DNA of 64,000 bases from assembly GCF_003056335.1 (NCBI RefSeq), contig NZ_PYWA01000008.1, forward strand, positions 62,001-126,000, in the 5' to 3' direction. Made by a program: the position numbers and the translations under genes. The notes beneath the pieces are model-generated. The model searched no databases. It was not told the origin of the DNA and saw nothing but the letters and a program-made list of their open reading frames with translations. Numbering within the stretch: the first letter of the stretch is position 1; every line of letters starts with the position of its first letter. Source of the stretch: Paracoccus indicus. Its GTDB lineage: Bacteria > Pseudomonadota > Alphaproteobacteria > Rhodobacterales > Rhodobacteraceae. Below, piece after piece: positions 26,999 to 36,231 of the stretch.

Positions 26999-27250
26999 AT
27001 GAAATCCATCATGATCGCAATGACCGCCCTGACCCTGGCAACCGGCGCAGCTGGTGCTGCCGTCAGCGCCCGCAACGAACGCCCCGACGCCATCAACGCC
27101 GCTGCTGCCGTCGAAACCATGCAGGTTCGTGCAGACTCGGTGATGACCTCGGCCGAACTGGCCCGCGCCAACATGGACGGCGACGAAGTTCTGACCGTCA
27201 CCGCCTTCCCGACCAGCACGAAAGTTGCAACCGACAACCAGGACCGCTAA
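26999..27250 (+). CDS. small exported hypothetical protein (83 aa)
   Basis: The N-terminus is a clear Sec signal peptide (MKSIMIAMTALTLATGAAGA, likely cleaved near residue 20-23). The mature protein of about 60 residues is acidic, alanine-rich and has no cysteine. It contains a DGDEVLTVTAF stretch reminiscent of half an EF-hand, without a complete loop. The frame has the codon use of neighbouring genes and an AT-richer region of about 155 bp before it. Function unknown; probably a periplasmic small protein. It ends about 130 nt before the LysR gene. Confidence 0.6.
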   Translation: MKSIMIAMTALTLATGAAGAAVSARNERPDAINAAAAVETMQVRADSVMTSAELARANMDGDEVLTVTAFPTSTKVATDNQDR

Positions 27251-27381
27251 TGGTTCTGAAGCTGGAAGGTTCCGTCAAGGTTCCCTCCGACCGTCATGTC
27301 CAATTTGGGCATGGCGGTCTTTCTTTATCTGGCACCGGCCCTGCAGGCGTCTTGGCTGAACGCGACAGGCCCCTGTTGGAC

Positions 27382-28269
27382 ATGGGAATGGATATCAAGG
27401 TCCTCCGCAGCTTTGCGGCCATCATCGACGAAGGAAGCTTTGCCAATGCCGCGCGCAAGGTCGGCATTTCGAAAAGCATGTGCAGCAAGCTGATCTCGGA
27501 TCTCGAGGCGGATCTGGGCACGCGCCTGCTGACGCGCACGACGCGGGCGGTGAAGCCAACGGCCATCGGCCTCAGCTTCTATGCCGAGGTCAGCGAGATC
27601 CTGGCCCGCCTGGATGCCGCGACCGAGGCCGTGCGCGCTGCCTCGCAGCGCCCCTCGGGGCCGCTGAAGCTGGGCAGCCCCGTGCAATACACGCTGAAGG
27701 TCTTTCAGCCGCATCTGGTCCGCTTCATGGAGGAACATCCCGACATCCAGCTGGACGTGACGCTGGACGACGGGCGATCGGACATGACGCGCGACGGTTT
27801 CGATGCGGTGATCCGCATCGGCAACCTGGAAGACAGCACCCTGCATGCACGCAAGCTGCACGATGCGCGGATCATGCTGGTCGCATCGCCGGGATACATC
27901 GCGGAAAAAGGCAGCCCCGACAGCCCCGCGCAGCTGCGCGACCATCATTGCCTGCATTACACCAACCTGCGCGGCCCCAGCACATGGCCCCTGCGTCACC
28001 AGAACGAGGTGATCTATCAGAAGATCACGCCCGCCTTTTCGTCGAACAACGGCGAATTGCTGCGGTCGCTGGCCGTGGCGGGCAAGGGCATCGCGCTGGC
28101 CCCTGAATTTCAGGTGGCCGACGATCTGGCGCAGGGTCGGCTTGTGCCGGTCATGGCCGATTACGCGCTGCCGGGGGTGCCGGTCCATGTCCTCTATTCC
28201 AGCCGCAAGCTGGTGACGGCGGCGCTGGCCAGTTTCCTCGACTTCGTGGGTGGCCTGAACCTGGACTGA
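27382..28269 (+). CDS. LysR-family transcriptional regulator
   Basis: A 295-aa LysR regulator. The helix-turn-helix spans about residues 18-40 (SFANAARKVGISKSMCSKLISDLEADLG) and the C-terminal effector-binding domain contains LDVTLDDGRSD and VRIGNLEDS-like segments of the CrgA/AaeR-type subgroup. The start is uncertain between 27382 and 27388; 27382 is used. An open extension to 27250 would touch the preceding gene and is not favoured because it adds residues before the usual LysR N-terminus. The target is unknown; the next gene in the same direction is the renalase-like flavoprotein. Confidence 0.85.
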   Translation: MGMDIKVLRSFAAIIDEGSFANAARKVGISKSMCSKLISDLEADLGTRLLTRTTRAVKPTAIGLSFYAEVSEILARLDAATEAVRAASQRPSGPLKLGSPVQYTLKVFQPHLVRFMEEHPDIQLDVTLDDGRSDMTRDGFDAVIRIGNLEDSTLHARKLHDARIMLVASPGYIAEKGSPDSPAQLRDHHCLHYTNLRGPSTWPLRHQNEVIYQKITPAFSSNNGELLRSLAVAGKGIALAPEFQVADDLAQGRLVPVMADYALPGVPVHVLYSSRKLVTAALASFLDFVGGLNLD

Positions 28270-28291
28270 GGGCCTTGGTGACAAATCGCCG

Positions 28292-28338
28292 CCTTGCGCC
28301 CCGCGCCGCGACCTGACCTGATGGGGAAGGGCGCAAGG
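28292..28338 (+). other. 10-bp inverted repeat before the renalase-like gene
   Basis: CCTTGCGCCC (28292-28301) is the exact reverse complement of GGGCGCAAGG (28329-28338), with 27 nt between. It begins 22 nt after the LysR stop and ends 15 nt before the next start. It may be a terminator for the LysR transcript, or a regulator site. Confidence 0.4.
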
Positions 28339-28353
28339 GCAAGGGGACCAGCC

Positions 28354-29277
28354 ATGACCGATCAGGTGACCATCATCGGCGCAGGGATCACCGGCATTGC
28401 CTGCGCATGCCGCTTGCAGCAGGCCGGACTGCGCGTGCGCGTCCTGGACAAGGGGCGCAACATCGGCGGGCGCATGGCCACGCGCCGCACGCGGCAGGGG
28501 TTGCAGTTCGACCATGGCGTGCAGGATCTGCCGACGACCGATCCCGACTTCGCGCATATGCTGCGGGGGTTGGGTGATGCGGTGGCCCCTTGGGCCGATC
28601 GCGGCCCGGTGGGCAGCCCTGGCATGTCCGATGTCGTGCGTGCCATGGCCCGCGATCTGGACATGACGCAGGGCGCGATGGTGGCCGGTTTGCGGCGCGG
28701 CGATCCGGGCTGGCAGGTCGCCGTCGACGACATCTGGCAGGACGCGGGCCGCGTGGTTGTGGCCATCCCGGCACCGCAGGCACGCGACCTGCTGGGTGCC
28801 GATCACCCCTTCGCCGACCCCTTGGCGCAGGTCGCCTATGATCCCTGCGTGACGCTGATGGCGGGACTGTCGCCCGAGGCCCCGCGACCTTTCCACTGGA
28901 AGTCCGACACAGGCGCGGCAGGTTGGATCGCCCATGACGGCAGCAAGCCCGGACGCCAAGGGCAACCGCTGGCCACCTGGGTCATGCAGGCCGACCCCGA
29001 GTTCAGCACGCGCCATATCGACGTGGATTTCGACACGCTTGCCCAGATGATGGCCCCCGTCCTGCTGAAACATCTGGGCGCGGCACCCGCGCATTTGCAG
29101 TTCGCAGCCGCGCACCGCTGGCTCTATTCGCGGGTGTCGCGACCCCTTGGGCAGCCGTTTCTGGCCGATGATGCGGCGGGGCTGATGGTGGGCGGCGATT
29201 GGGCGCTTGGGCCGACGGCACGGGATGGCTGGGCCAGCGGTGCCGCCATGGCCGCGCATCTGCTGGCCCATGGATGA
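28354..29277 (+). CDS. renalase-like FAD-dependent amine oxidase-fold protein
   Basis: A 307-aa flavoprotein with N-terminal FAD motif TIIGAGITGIACACRLQQAG from residue 6 and the downstream GGRMATRR arginine motif typical of renalase-type NAD(P)-dependent oxidoreductases. The C-terminal GLMVGGDWALGP segment contacts FAD in this fold. AAGGGG precedes the ATG. Bacterial renalases oxidise mis-formed dihydropyridine isomers of NAD(P)H, but the family is broad and substrate here is not determinable. Its end overlaps the next gene by 8 nt, so the two are translationally coupled. Confidence 0.75.
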   Translation: MTDQVTIIGAGITGIACACRLQQAGLRVRVLDKGRNIGGRMATRRTRQGLQFDHGVQDLPTTDPDFAHMLRGLGDAVAPWADRGPVGSPGMSDVVRAMARDLDMTQGAMVAGLRRGDPGWQVAVDDIWQDAGRVVVAIPAPQARDLLGADHPFADPLAQVAYDPCVTLMAGLSPEAPRPFHWKSDTGAAGWIAHDGSKPGRQGQPLATWVMQADPEFSTRHIDVDFDTLAQMMAPVLLKHLGAAPAHLQFAAAHRWLYSRVSRPLGQPFLADDAAGLMVGGDWALGPTARDGWASGAAMAAHLLAHG

Positions 29278-30592
29278 TCGTCGTTCAAAGCCGCGGGCGG
29301 TCCCCTCGGGGCGGTTGACGCGGCTGATGCGCCTTGGCGGGCTTGCCACCAACGTCGGGGGCAGGGCCATCGCGCAGGGACTTGGCCAACTGGCGACCGG
29401 GCGCAGGCCGGATGCCCGCGACCTGCTGCTGACGCCTGCCAATGCTGCACGTCTGGCGGTGCAGCTGTCGCGGATGCGGGGGGCTGCGATGAAGGTTGGG
29501 CAGCTGGTCTCGATGGAGACGGGCCAGTTCCTGCCGCCGCAACTGGCGCAGATGCTGGAGGGGTTGCAGGCCGGGGCCGACCCCATGCCCGAACGCCAGT
29601 TGCAGCGCGTGCTGGCCCAAGCCTGGGGCAAAGATTGGCGCAACGGTTTCGCGGAATTCCAAGTCAGGCCGATCGCAGCGGCCTCGATCGGGCAGGTGCA
29701 TCGGGCGGTGACGCGTGACGGGCGGGTCCTGGCGGTGAAGGTGCAATACCCTGGCGTGCGGGCCAGCATCGACAGCGATGTCGACAACCTCGGGCTGCTT
29801 CTGCGCATCTCGGGCCTGCTGCCCGCCGGAACCGATATCGCGCCCATATTGCACGAAACCCGCCTGCAACTGCACGCCGAGGCCGATTACCTGGCCGAGG
29901 CCGACAAGATGACCGCCTATGCCCGTGCGCTTGGCGACCGTGATGGCGTGGTCATGCCGACCCCCGATTCCGATCTGACCACCGATCAGGTGCTGGCGAT
30001 GCAGTTCATCGAGAGTGAGCCGATCGACAGCCTGATCCATGCGCCGATCGCCACGCGCAACAAGGTGGCGCGGGACCTGATCGACCTGACGCTGGACGAA
30101 TTGTTCACTTTCAACCTGATGCAGACCGATCCGAATTTTGCGAACTATCGCTGGCAGGCCCGGACAGGGCGGGTCGTCCTGCTGGATTTCGGGGCATTGC
30201 GCAGTTTTTCACCCGGCTTGGCCCCCAAATATCTGGCGTTGCTGCATGCGGGATTGGCCGGTGATGCTGACGGTGTTCGACGGGCTGCGATCAACATCGG
30301 CTATCTGGCCGACACTGCCGACGCCGACCATCAGGCCGCCGTCTTGCAGATGATCGAGCTGGCGATGTCGCCCCTACGCCAAGGTGGGCTCTTCGATGTC
30401 GCCACCACGACCATCCCGCAGCAGATTGCCGATATCGCGCTGCGTCTGTCGCAATCGCCGCGGGTCGCCCATGTTCCCCCGCCCGAGATCCTGTTCCTGC
30501 ATCGCAAGCTGGGCGGATTGTTCCTGCTGCTGTCACGGCTGCGGGTTCAGGTCGACCTTGACCGGATGCTGCGCAGGCTGGGCGTCAGCTGA
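29270..30592 (+). CDS. ABC1/ADCK3-type atypical kinase (UbiB superfamily)
   Basis: A 440-aa kinase-like protein of the UbiB/COQ8 superfamily, whose members support ubiquinone synthesis. The diagnostic KxGQ motif is KVGQ at 75-78, the alanine-rich nucleotide loop is AAAS at 136-139, the catalytic lysine is K157 and the metal-binding DFG is at 306-308. The catalytic segment MQTDPNFAN (284-292) resembles the MQTDPN form of mitochondrial COQ8/ADCK3, not the HADPHPGN form of enterobacterial UbiB. No membrane anchor of the UbiB kind is seen at the C-terminus. The ATG at 29270 lies inside the end of the preceding flavoprotein gene. Confidence 0.85.
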   Translation: MDDRRSKPRAVPSGRLTRLMRLGGLATNVGGRAIAQGLGQLATGRRPDARDLLLTPANAARLAVQLSRMRGAAMKVGQLVSMETGQFLPPQLAQMLEGLQAGADPMPERQLQRVLAQAWGKDWRNGFAEFQVRPIAAASIGQVHRAVTRDGRVLAVKVQYPGVRASIDSDVDNLGLLLRISGLLPAGTDIAPILHETRLQLHAEADYLAEADKMTAYARALGDRDGVVMPTPDSDLTTDQVLAMQFIESEPIDSLIHAPIATRNKVARDLIDLTLDELFTFNLMQTDPNFANYRWQARTGRVVLLDFGALRSFSPGLAPKYLALLHAGLAGDADGVRRAAINIGYLADTADADHQAAVLQMIELAMSPLRQGGLFDVATTTIPQQIADIALRLSQSPRVAHVPPPEILFLHRKLGGLFLLLSRLRVQVDLDRMLRRLGVS

Positions 30593-30845
30593 CCTGATCG
30601 GACAGGCTGTCGCCCGCCAGGATGGCCACGCGGCTGAATTCGTCCGCCATGGCCAGTTCAAGGGCGCTGCCCTCGGTGGGAACGGCGCCGGGGTCTTCCT
30701 GACCGTCGCGCATCACCTCGCGGGCGGACATCCAGTCCAGCAACGGTGCGCGGTCCTGTTCGGGCAAGGCTGCGATCAGGCGCGACAGAATGCGACGATG
30801 GGCCAGAAGACGGCCCTCGAGGGCGCTTGGGGTGGTATCGGTCAT
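30585..30845 (-). CDS. small hypothetical protein (86 aa)
   Basis: Predicted helical cytosolic protein of 86 aa; the EGRLLAHRRILSRLIAALP segment forms one amphipathic helix and the EFSRVAILAG segment another. Family not recognised. Its stop overlaps the kinase gene tail-to-tail by 8 nt. AAGGAAAA precedes the ATG on the minus strand. The region between it and the next plus-strand gene (30846-30962) must hold divergent promoters, but none stands out. Confidence 0.6.
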   Translation of the reverse strand: MTDTTPSALEGRLLAHRRILSRLIAALPEQDRAPLLDWMSAREVMRDGQEDPGAVPTEGSALELAMADEFSRVAILAGDSLSDQVS

Positions 30846-30962
30846 GGCATTTTCCTTTTGCGGATCAAGGTCTGAACACGGGCGCGGCCCGCGAAGTTCC
30901 TGCTATGGAACAAGGCTGCCACGCATGAGTTGTGACGCGCAACCGATACGGGAGATTGGCCG

Positions 30963-31574
30963 ATGTGGAACTGGGTATCGGAGAACAGCGGTGTCGTTCA
31001 GGCGGCATTGTCGGCCGTCACGGCACTGGTCTGGATGGTCTATCTGCACATCATCGTCTCGGGGTTGCGGCGACAGCGCCGGACCGAGATCCTGGTGCAT
31101 CTGGGCGGTGCGCGCGATCTTTCCGCCCGCATCCTCGTCAGCAACCTAGGATTCGAGCCGATCTACGTGCTGGAGATCATGCTGTCGGTGCATACGACCA
31201 AAGGTGAACGTGTGTCCTCGGTGGCCGACCGGACCGAGATTGCCCACGAACAGCACAAGACCCCGCGCGAAGCGACGCTGCAAGGTCCGATGAAATCGGG
31301 TGAATCGGTCGATATCGGCAGCGTCACCGATCTGCTGGACCGCGCCCGGCACAACAGCTTCGAGAATATCGACCTTGAGGACATCACGCAGGTCGAGGTG
31401 ACCGTCGCCGCCCTGACGGCCGCCGACAGCCGCGTTGCCGCCGCGACCCGCCGTTTCCTGCTGAAGCACAACGAGGACACCATCTGCCTTGTGCCCAAGA
31501 ACCTCTATGCCAAGCAGATCAGGTCACGTTGGCGCCGCCGCAAGATCGAACAGCGCCTGCGCCAGCTTCTGTGA
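30963..31574 (+). CDS. membrane-anchored hypothetical protein (203 aa)
   Basis: One N-terminal hydrophobic helix at about residues 12-34 followed by a basic stretch (RRQRR), so the remaining 165 residues probably face the cytoplasm. The C-terminal part is mixed alpha/beta and ends in a very basic tail (RSRWRRRKIEQRLRQ). Family not recognised, but codon use and length indicate a real gene. It converges on the ugd gene with 3 nt between stops and no terminator. Confidence 0.65.
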   Translation: MWNWVSENSGVVQAALSAVTALVWMVYLHIIVSGLRRQRRTEILVHLGGARDLSARILVSNLGFEPIYVLEIMLSVHTTKGERVSSVADRTEIAHEQHKTPREATLQGPMKSGESVDIGSVTDLLDRARHNSFENIDLEDITQVEVTVAALTAADSRVAAATRRFLLKHNEDTICLVPKNLYAKQIRSRWRRRKIEQRLRQLL

Positions 31575-31577
31575 CGA

Positions 31578-32753
31578 TCAGTCCGCGCCGAACAGATCGC
31601 GCGTATAGAGGCGATCGCGGACATCGTGCAGGTCCTGCGTGACGCGGTTGGCGACGATCAGATCGGCGCGGGCCTTGAAGGCTTCCAGATCGTTGATCAC
31701 CTCGGATCCGAAGAAGCTGTTCTCGGGCATGGCGGGTTCGTGGACGATAACCTCCAGCCCCTTGGCCTTCAGCCGCTTCATGATGCCCTGCACCGCACTT
31801 TGCCGGAAATTGTCCGAACCCGCCTTCATCACAAGGCGATAGATGCCGACAACCTTGGGGTTCCGCGCCAGGATCGCCTCGGCGATGGTGTCCTTGCGGG
31901 TGCGATTGGCATCGACGACGGCGGCGATCAGGTTCTGTGGCACGTCGCGATAGTTGGCCAGCAGTTGCTTGCTGTCCTTGGGCAGGCAATAGCCGCCATA
32001 GCCGAAGGACGGGTTGTTGTAATGCGTCCCGATGCGCGGATCGAGGCCCACGCCCTCGATGATCTGGCGGCTGTCCAGCCCCTGAGCCATGGCATAGCTG
32101 TCCAATTCGTTGAAATAGGCCACGCGCAGCGCAAGATAGGTGTTGGCGAACAGCTTGATCGCCTCGGCCTCGGTCGATCCTGTCAGAAGGATCGGCACAT
32201 CGTCTTCCATCGCCGCCTCGGCCAGCAGATCGGCAAAGGCACGGCCACGGGGGCTGTCCTCGCCCACGACGATGCGTGATGGGTGCAGGTTGTCATGCAG
32301 CGCAAGACCTTCGCGCAGGAATTCCGGGCTGAAGATGACCTGATCGGTGCCCAAGTTTTTACGCAGCTGCCGCGTGAAGCCCACCGGCACGGTCGATTTT
32401 ACCACGATCAGCGCCTGCGGGGCCAGCCGGATCACGTCGGCGATGACCGCCTCGACGCTGGAGGTGTCGAAATAATTCGTCACCGGGTCGTAGTTCGTGG
32501 GCGTCGCCACGATGACCACATCGGCATCGCGATAGGCGACGGCGGGATCGGTGGTCGCTGTCAAATCCAGCCTGCGATGCTTCAGGTGGTCCGAGATGTC
32601 GTCGTCGACGATGGGGCACTGCCGACCGTTCAGCATCGCCACGCGGGCTTCGTCCACGTCCAGCGCGCGGACGCTGTTGCGCTCGGCCAGCAGGACGGCA
32701 TTGGACAGCCCGACATAGCCGATGCCGGCCACCGCAATTCGTTTTCCCGCCAT
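31578..32753 (-). CDS. ugd: UDP-glucose 6-dehydrogenase-type nucleotide-sugar dehydrogenase
   Basis: Two-step NAD+-dependent oxidation of a UDP-sugar to the uronate, most likely UDP-glucose to UDP-glucuronate, for polysaccharide synthesis. It has 391 aa with the NAD motif [13 protein letters not shown] from residue 8, the conserved KSTVPVGFT at 119-127 and the active-site loop [10 protein letters not shown] with C256. The start at 32753 gives the standard N-terminus; a longer form to 32831 adds a nonconserved 26-residue extension. It lies 93 nt from malate synthase and is apparently alone. It may feed the same exopolysaccharide as the sugar cluster at 40.8-50 kb. Confidence 0.88.
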   Translation of the reverse strand: MAGKRIAVAGIGYVGLSNAVLLAERNSVRALDVDEARVAMLNGRQCPIVDDDISDHLKHRRLDLTATTDPAVAYRDADVVIVATPTNYDPVTNYFDTSSVEAVIADVIRLAPQALIVVKSTVPVGFTRQLRKNLGTDQVIFSPEFLREGLALHDNLHPSRIVVGEDSPRGRAFADLLAEAAMEDDVPILLTGSTEAEAIKLFANTYLALRVAYFNELDSYAMAQGLDSRQIIEGVGLDPRIGTHYNNPSFGYGGYCLPKDSKQLLANYRDVPQNLIAAVVDANRTRKDTIAEAILARNPKVVGIYRLVMKAGSDNFRQSAVQGIMKRLKAKGLEVIVHEPAMPENSFFGSEVINDLEAFKARADLIVANRVTQDLHDVRDRLYTRDLFGAD

Positions 32754-32846
32754 ATGTCGCCGAAGCCCCGCTGATTTGTGCCGCACCAGCTTAGCAGGCG
32801 GTGCGGGCGCCGCAATGGCACCCGCATTCACCTTTCGGGGGATGGT

Positions 32847-34988
32847 TCAGGCCGTCTGCTTGGCCTTGGCCCGCCATGCGTGCAATGCCGGTTCGGTATA
32901 GCCCGAGGGCTGCTGCGTCCCGGTCAGGATCAGCTCGCGCGCGGCATTGAAGGCGGGGCCGTCGAAGCCCGGCGCCATGGGGCGATAGGCGGGATCGCCC
33001 GCGTTCTGCGCATCGACCTTGGCGGCCATGCGGCGAAGGGCCTCCTCTACCTGATCGCGGGTGATCAGCCCGTGTTCCAGCCAGTTGGCCAGATATTGGG
33101 CGCTGATCCGGCAGGTGGCGCGGTCTTCCATCAGTTGCACGTCGTCGATGTCGGGCACCTTGGAACAGCCGATGCCCTGATCGACCCACCGCACGACATA
33201 GCCCAGGATCCCCTGTGCGCTGTTGTCCAGTTCGCGCATCACCTGATCCTGCGGGATAGGACCGTCGGCCAAGGCAGGCGTCAGCAGCAGGTCCAGACCG
33301 GGCAGGGGCTGGTCCTTCAGCTCATCCTGACGGGCGGCGACATCGACCTGATGATAGTGCAGCGCATGCAGAACGGCGGCGGTGGGGCTGGGCACCCATG
33401 CGGTCGTGGCACCCGATTTCGGGTGGCCGATCTTGACCTCCAGCATCTCGGCCATGGCATCGGGCTTGGCCCACATGCCCTTGCCGATCTGGCCGCGCCC
33501 CTTCATGCCAGCGGCAAGCCCGATCAGCACGTTGCGATCCTCGTATGCCTTCAGCCATGTCGAGGTCTTCATGCCGTCGCGCCCGACAAAGGGACCCGCT
33601 TGCATCGAGGTATGGATCTCGTCACCCGTGCGGTCGAGGAAACCGGTGTTGATGCAGACGATGCGGTTGCGGATCGCGTGGATGCATGCAGCAAGATTGG
33701 CGCTGGTGCGGCGTTCCTCATCCATCAGGCCCAGCTTGACGGTGTTCGGCGCAAGGCCCAGCACTTTTTCGACATGGGTGAAGACCTCATCGGCGAAGGC
33801 CGCTTCCTCGGGGCCGTGCATCTTGGGTTTGACGACATAGATCGCACCCTTGCGGCTGTTGCCCAGACCTTCGGTCCGCTTCAAGTCGTGGATGGCGCAG
33901 GCGGTGGTGACCATCGCGTCCATCAGCCCTTCGGGGGTGGGCTGGCCGTCCAGCATCACGGCATCGGTGGTCATCAGGTGGCCGACATTGCGTACCAGCA
34001 GCAGCGCGCGACCGGGCAGGGTCAGGGTGCTGCCATCGGGGCGGGTGATCTGGCGGTCATCGGCCAGGCGGCGGGTCATGGTCTTGCCGCCCTTCTCGAA
34101 GCTCTCGGTCAGATCGCCCTTCATCAGGCCCAGCCAATTGCCATAGACGGCCACCTTGTCGGCGGCATCGACGGCAGCGACGCTGTCCTCGCAGTCCTGG
34201 ATGGCGGTCAGGGCGGCCTCGACCACCACGTCGCGCAATCCGCTGGCCGAGGCGGCGCCGATCGGGTGGTCTGGGTTCAGCACCAGTTCGACATGCAGCC
34301 CGTGATGGCGCAGTACCAAGGCGGTGTCATCGCCATCCTTGCGCGTGCCGACGAAGGCCGAGGGATCGGCCAGCGCGACCTGCTGGCCATCGACCGTTGC
34401 GCGCAGACCCGAGCCATCGGCCATATAATCCGTGACATCCGCGTGGCTGCCTGTCGCCAATGGGAAGCTGTCGTCCAGGAAGGCTGCGGCCTTTGCGACG
34501 ACCGCATCACGCCGCGCCGTGTCGAAGCCGCCCGAAGGCACCGGCCCCATGACGTCCGACCCATACATCGCATCGTAAAGCGACCCCCACCGCGCATTCG
34601 CCGCATTCAGCGCAAAGCGGGCATTGCTGACCGGCACGACCAATTGCGGACCGGCGAGGGTTGCGATCTCGGGGTCGACATCGCCGTTCTGCACGGTGAA
34701 GGGCGCGGGCTCGGACACCAGATAGCCGATGCTGGTCAGGAATTCGCGATAGGCCTCGGGGTCCATCCGCGGGTTCGCCCGATGCCAGTCGTCGATCTTG
34801 CCCTGCAGGTCGGCGCGGCGTTCCAGGAGCGCGCGATTGCGGTCCCCGAATTCCGCCAGCATCGCGGCATAGCCCTTCCAGAAGTCATCCGACTGAACAC
34901 CGGTCCCCGGCAGAACCCGGGTGTCGATGAATTCTGCAAGCTGGCCGTCGATCTGAAGGCCGTGGCGATGGGTGGTGCTGGCGGTCAT
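32847..34988 (-). CDS. glcB: malate synthase G
   Basis: Condenses glyoxylate with acetyl-CoA to malate in the glyoxylate route; it is cytosolic. At 713 aa it matches the monomeric G isoform (about 720), not the shorter A isoform. The central glyoxylate/Mg2+ region includes KPKMHGPEE and GLMDEERRTSANL, and the C-terminal part carries NCEDS-like and GYVVRWVDQGIGCSKVPDI segments. The ATG at 34988 has GGAGG 6 nt upstream; the ATG at 34994 would be too close to that site. No isocitrate lyase is adjacent, so the enzyme may serve glyoxylate from glycolate or purine breakdown. Confidence 0.94.
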   Translation of the reverse strand: MTASTTHRHGLQIDGQLAEFIDTRVLPGTGVQSDDFWKGYAAMLAEFGDRNRALLERRADLQGKIDDWHRANPRMDPEAYREFLTSIGYLVSEPAPFTVQNGDVDPEIATLAGPQLVVPVSNARFALNAANARWGSLYDAMYGSDVMGPVPSGGFDTARRDAVVAKAAAFLDDSFPLATGSHADVTDYMADGSGLRATVDGQQVALADPSAFVGTRKDGDDTALVLRHHGLHVELVLNPDHPIGAASASGLRDVVVEAALTAIQDCEDSVAAVDAADKVAVYGNWLGLMKGDLTESFEKGGKTMTRRLADDRQITRPDGSTLTLPGRALLLVRNVGHLMTTDAVMLDGQPTPEGLMDAMVTTACAIHDLKRTEGLGNSRKGAIYVVKPKMHGPEEAAFADEVFTHVEKVLGLAPNTVKLGLMDEERRTSANLAACIHAIRNRIVCINTGFLDRTGDEIHTSMQAGPFVGRDGMKTSTWLKAYEDRNVLIGLAAGMKGRGQIGKGMWAKPDAMAEMLEVKIGHPKSGATTAWVPSPTAAVLHALHYHQVDVAARQDELKDQPLPGLDLLLTPALADGPIPQDQVMRELDNSAQGILGYVVRWVDQGIGCSKVPDIDDVQLMEDRATCRISAQYLANWLEHGLITRDQVEEALRRMAAKVDAQNAGDPAYRPMAPGFDGPAFNAARELILTGTQQPSGYTEPALHAWRAKAKQTA

Positions 34989-35072
34989 GCTCATCCTCCG
35001 GATTGCGGTGGAATCGGCGGCCACCGCAGGTTTCGTCAGCTTGACATACGACAGCCGCAGGGTTTTGCCAAG

Positions 35073-35086
35073 GTTTTTGAAAAAAC
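35073..35086 (-). promoter_or_regulatory. short palindrome upstream of glcB
   Basis: GTTTTT (35073-35078) and AAAAAC (35081-35086) form a perfect 6-bp inverted repeat with 2 nt between. It lies in the 195-bp divergent region between glcB and the siderophore-interacting protein gene, about 85 bp from glcB. It is a possible regulator site, but low-complexity sequence makes chance occurrence likely. Confidence 0.25.
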
Positions 35087-35183
35087 TTTCCATTATTCTG
35101 ACCACATCATTTTGACGCACCCCAAAATTAGTTGACAAATTTAATGGGTCATTTCACACCTGCTGCAAAGGAAAGGTCCCGTC

Positions 35184-36167
35184 ATGTCGCTCATGTCCAG
35201 TCACCGCCGCGTCGGCGTCATTCCTCGTGCCTCGGGGGCGGCAGCGGTCGCCGTGAAGGCGCGGGCAAGTGCATGGGATGTCCCCCTGACCGAAACGCCC
35301 GGTGTCATCAGCCTGTTTGTCTGGGGGTGCGAACTGCGCCTGACCGCCGAATCCGACAGCGCAAGGGTCGAGCTTCTGGCCCCCGAACCGCGGCTGATCG
35401 GCAACCTGCAGGACAGTGCCTCGGAACTCTTTGCCGAGGCGGGCCTGGAAGTCGCATGGGATCATGTCGACGAAGGCGCGCTTGCGCCGGGTCTTTCGTT
35501 GATGACCGTCGCCCGCGTCACATGTCCCACCCCCGGCTTTCTTCGCGTGCGTCTGCGTGGCCCCGAGGCCGAGCGTTTCAGCCGCGACAGCCTGCATTTC
35601 CGCCTGTTGCTGCCGCCCTCGGGGCGCGCACCCATCTGGCCACGGATCGGGGCCAATGGACGGACCCTCTGGCCCTCGGGCGAGGATGCGTTGCACCGCC
35701 CCGTCTATACGGTGGCCGCGCAGGGGCAGGACTGGCTGGACTTCGACATCTTCCGCCATGACGGCAGCCCGACCTGTGCATGGGCCGAAACGGTCAGCCC
35801 CGGGGCAGAGGTCGCGATCATCGGCCCGGGCGGCGGCTGGTGCCCCTCGGGCCCTGCGCTGACGCTGTTCGGGGATCAGACCGCACTCCCGGCCATCGCG
35901 CGCATCCTTCAGCTGGCGCCCGACATGGTCGCCGGTCCTGTCCGCGCCTTCATCGATGCGGATGCCGCCGACCTTGGTGCGCTGTCAGGCGATCCACGGG
36001 TCGCCATCCGGCGCGATCTGCTGACCGCCCTGCGCGACGTTCAGCTTCCCCAAGGTGGCTTCGTCTGGTTCGCGGGCCGTGCCGCCGACGCCCGCGCCGC
36101 CCGCAAGCATCTGGTCGAGCGTGGCATCGCAAAGCGCGACTTCCTTGCGGCGGCCTATTGGGACTGA
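35184..36167 (+). CDS. siderophore-interacting protein (FAD-binding SIP family)
   Basis: Cytosolic flavoprotein of 327 aa that releases iron from imported ferric siderophores. An N-terminal region of about 95 residues resembles DUF2218 (LRLTAESDSARVELLAPEP), followed by the FAD-binding domain with HRPVYTV (the usual R-x-Y-T motif) near residue 172 and the C-terminal NAD(P)H-binding SIP domain ending in FLAAAYW. GGAAAGG precedes the ATG. No siderophore receptor or ABC importer lies in the window, so the cognate siderophore is unknown. The divergent AT-rich region may hold an iron-responsive operator, but none was identified. Confidence 0.85.
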   Translation: MSLMSSHRRVGVIPRASGAAAVAVKARASAWDVPLTETPGVISLFVWGCELRLTAESDSARVELLAPEPRLIGNLQDSASELFAEAGLEVAWDHVDEGALAPGLSLMTVARVTCPTPGFLRVRLRGPEAERFSRDSLHFRLLLPPSGRAPIWPRIGANGRTLWPSGEDALHRPVYTVAAQGQDWLDFDIFRHDGSPTCAWAETVSPGAEVAIIGPGGGWCPSGPALTLFGDQTALPAIARILQLAPDMVAGPVRAFIDADAADLGALSGDPRVAIRRDLLTALRDVQLPQGGFVWFAGRAADARAARKHLVERGIAKRDFLAAAYWD

Positions 36168-36231
36168 GCGGCATCGGAACGGTTGCCCCAAGGCGGTTTC
36201 GTCCGCAGGATGGCCGTTGAAACACCATGTG

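Noticed and set aside
27325..29847. 840-codon minus-strand frame across the LysR, flavoprotein and kinase genes
   Set aside because: Spans three real genes on the opposite strand and shows the usual Arg/Pro/Ser-rich shadow composition.
32778..35135. 785-codon plus-strand frame opposite malate synthase G
   Set aside because: Malate synthase on the minus strand is certain; the opposing frame has no domain features.
35100..35183. TTGACA promoter for the siderophore-interacting gene
   Set aside because: TTGACA at the end of the AT-rich block has no acceptable -10 hexamer at 16-18 bp, so no promoter is called.
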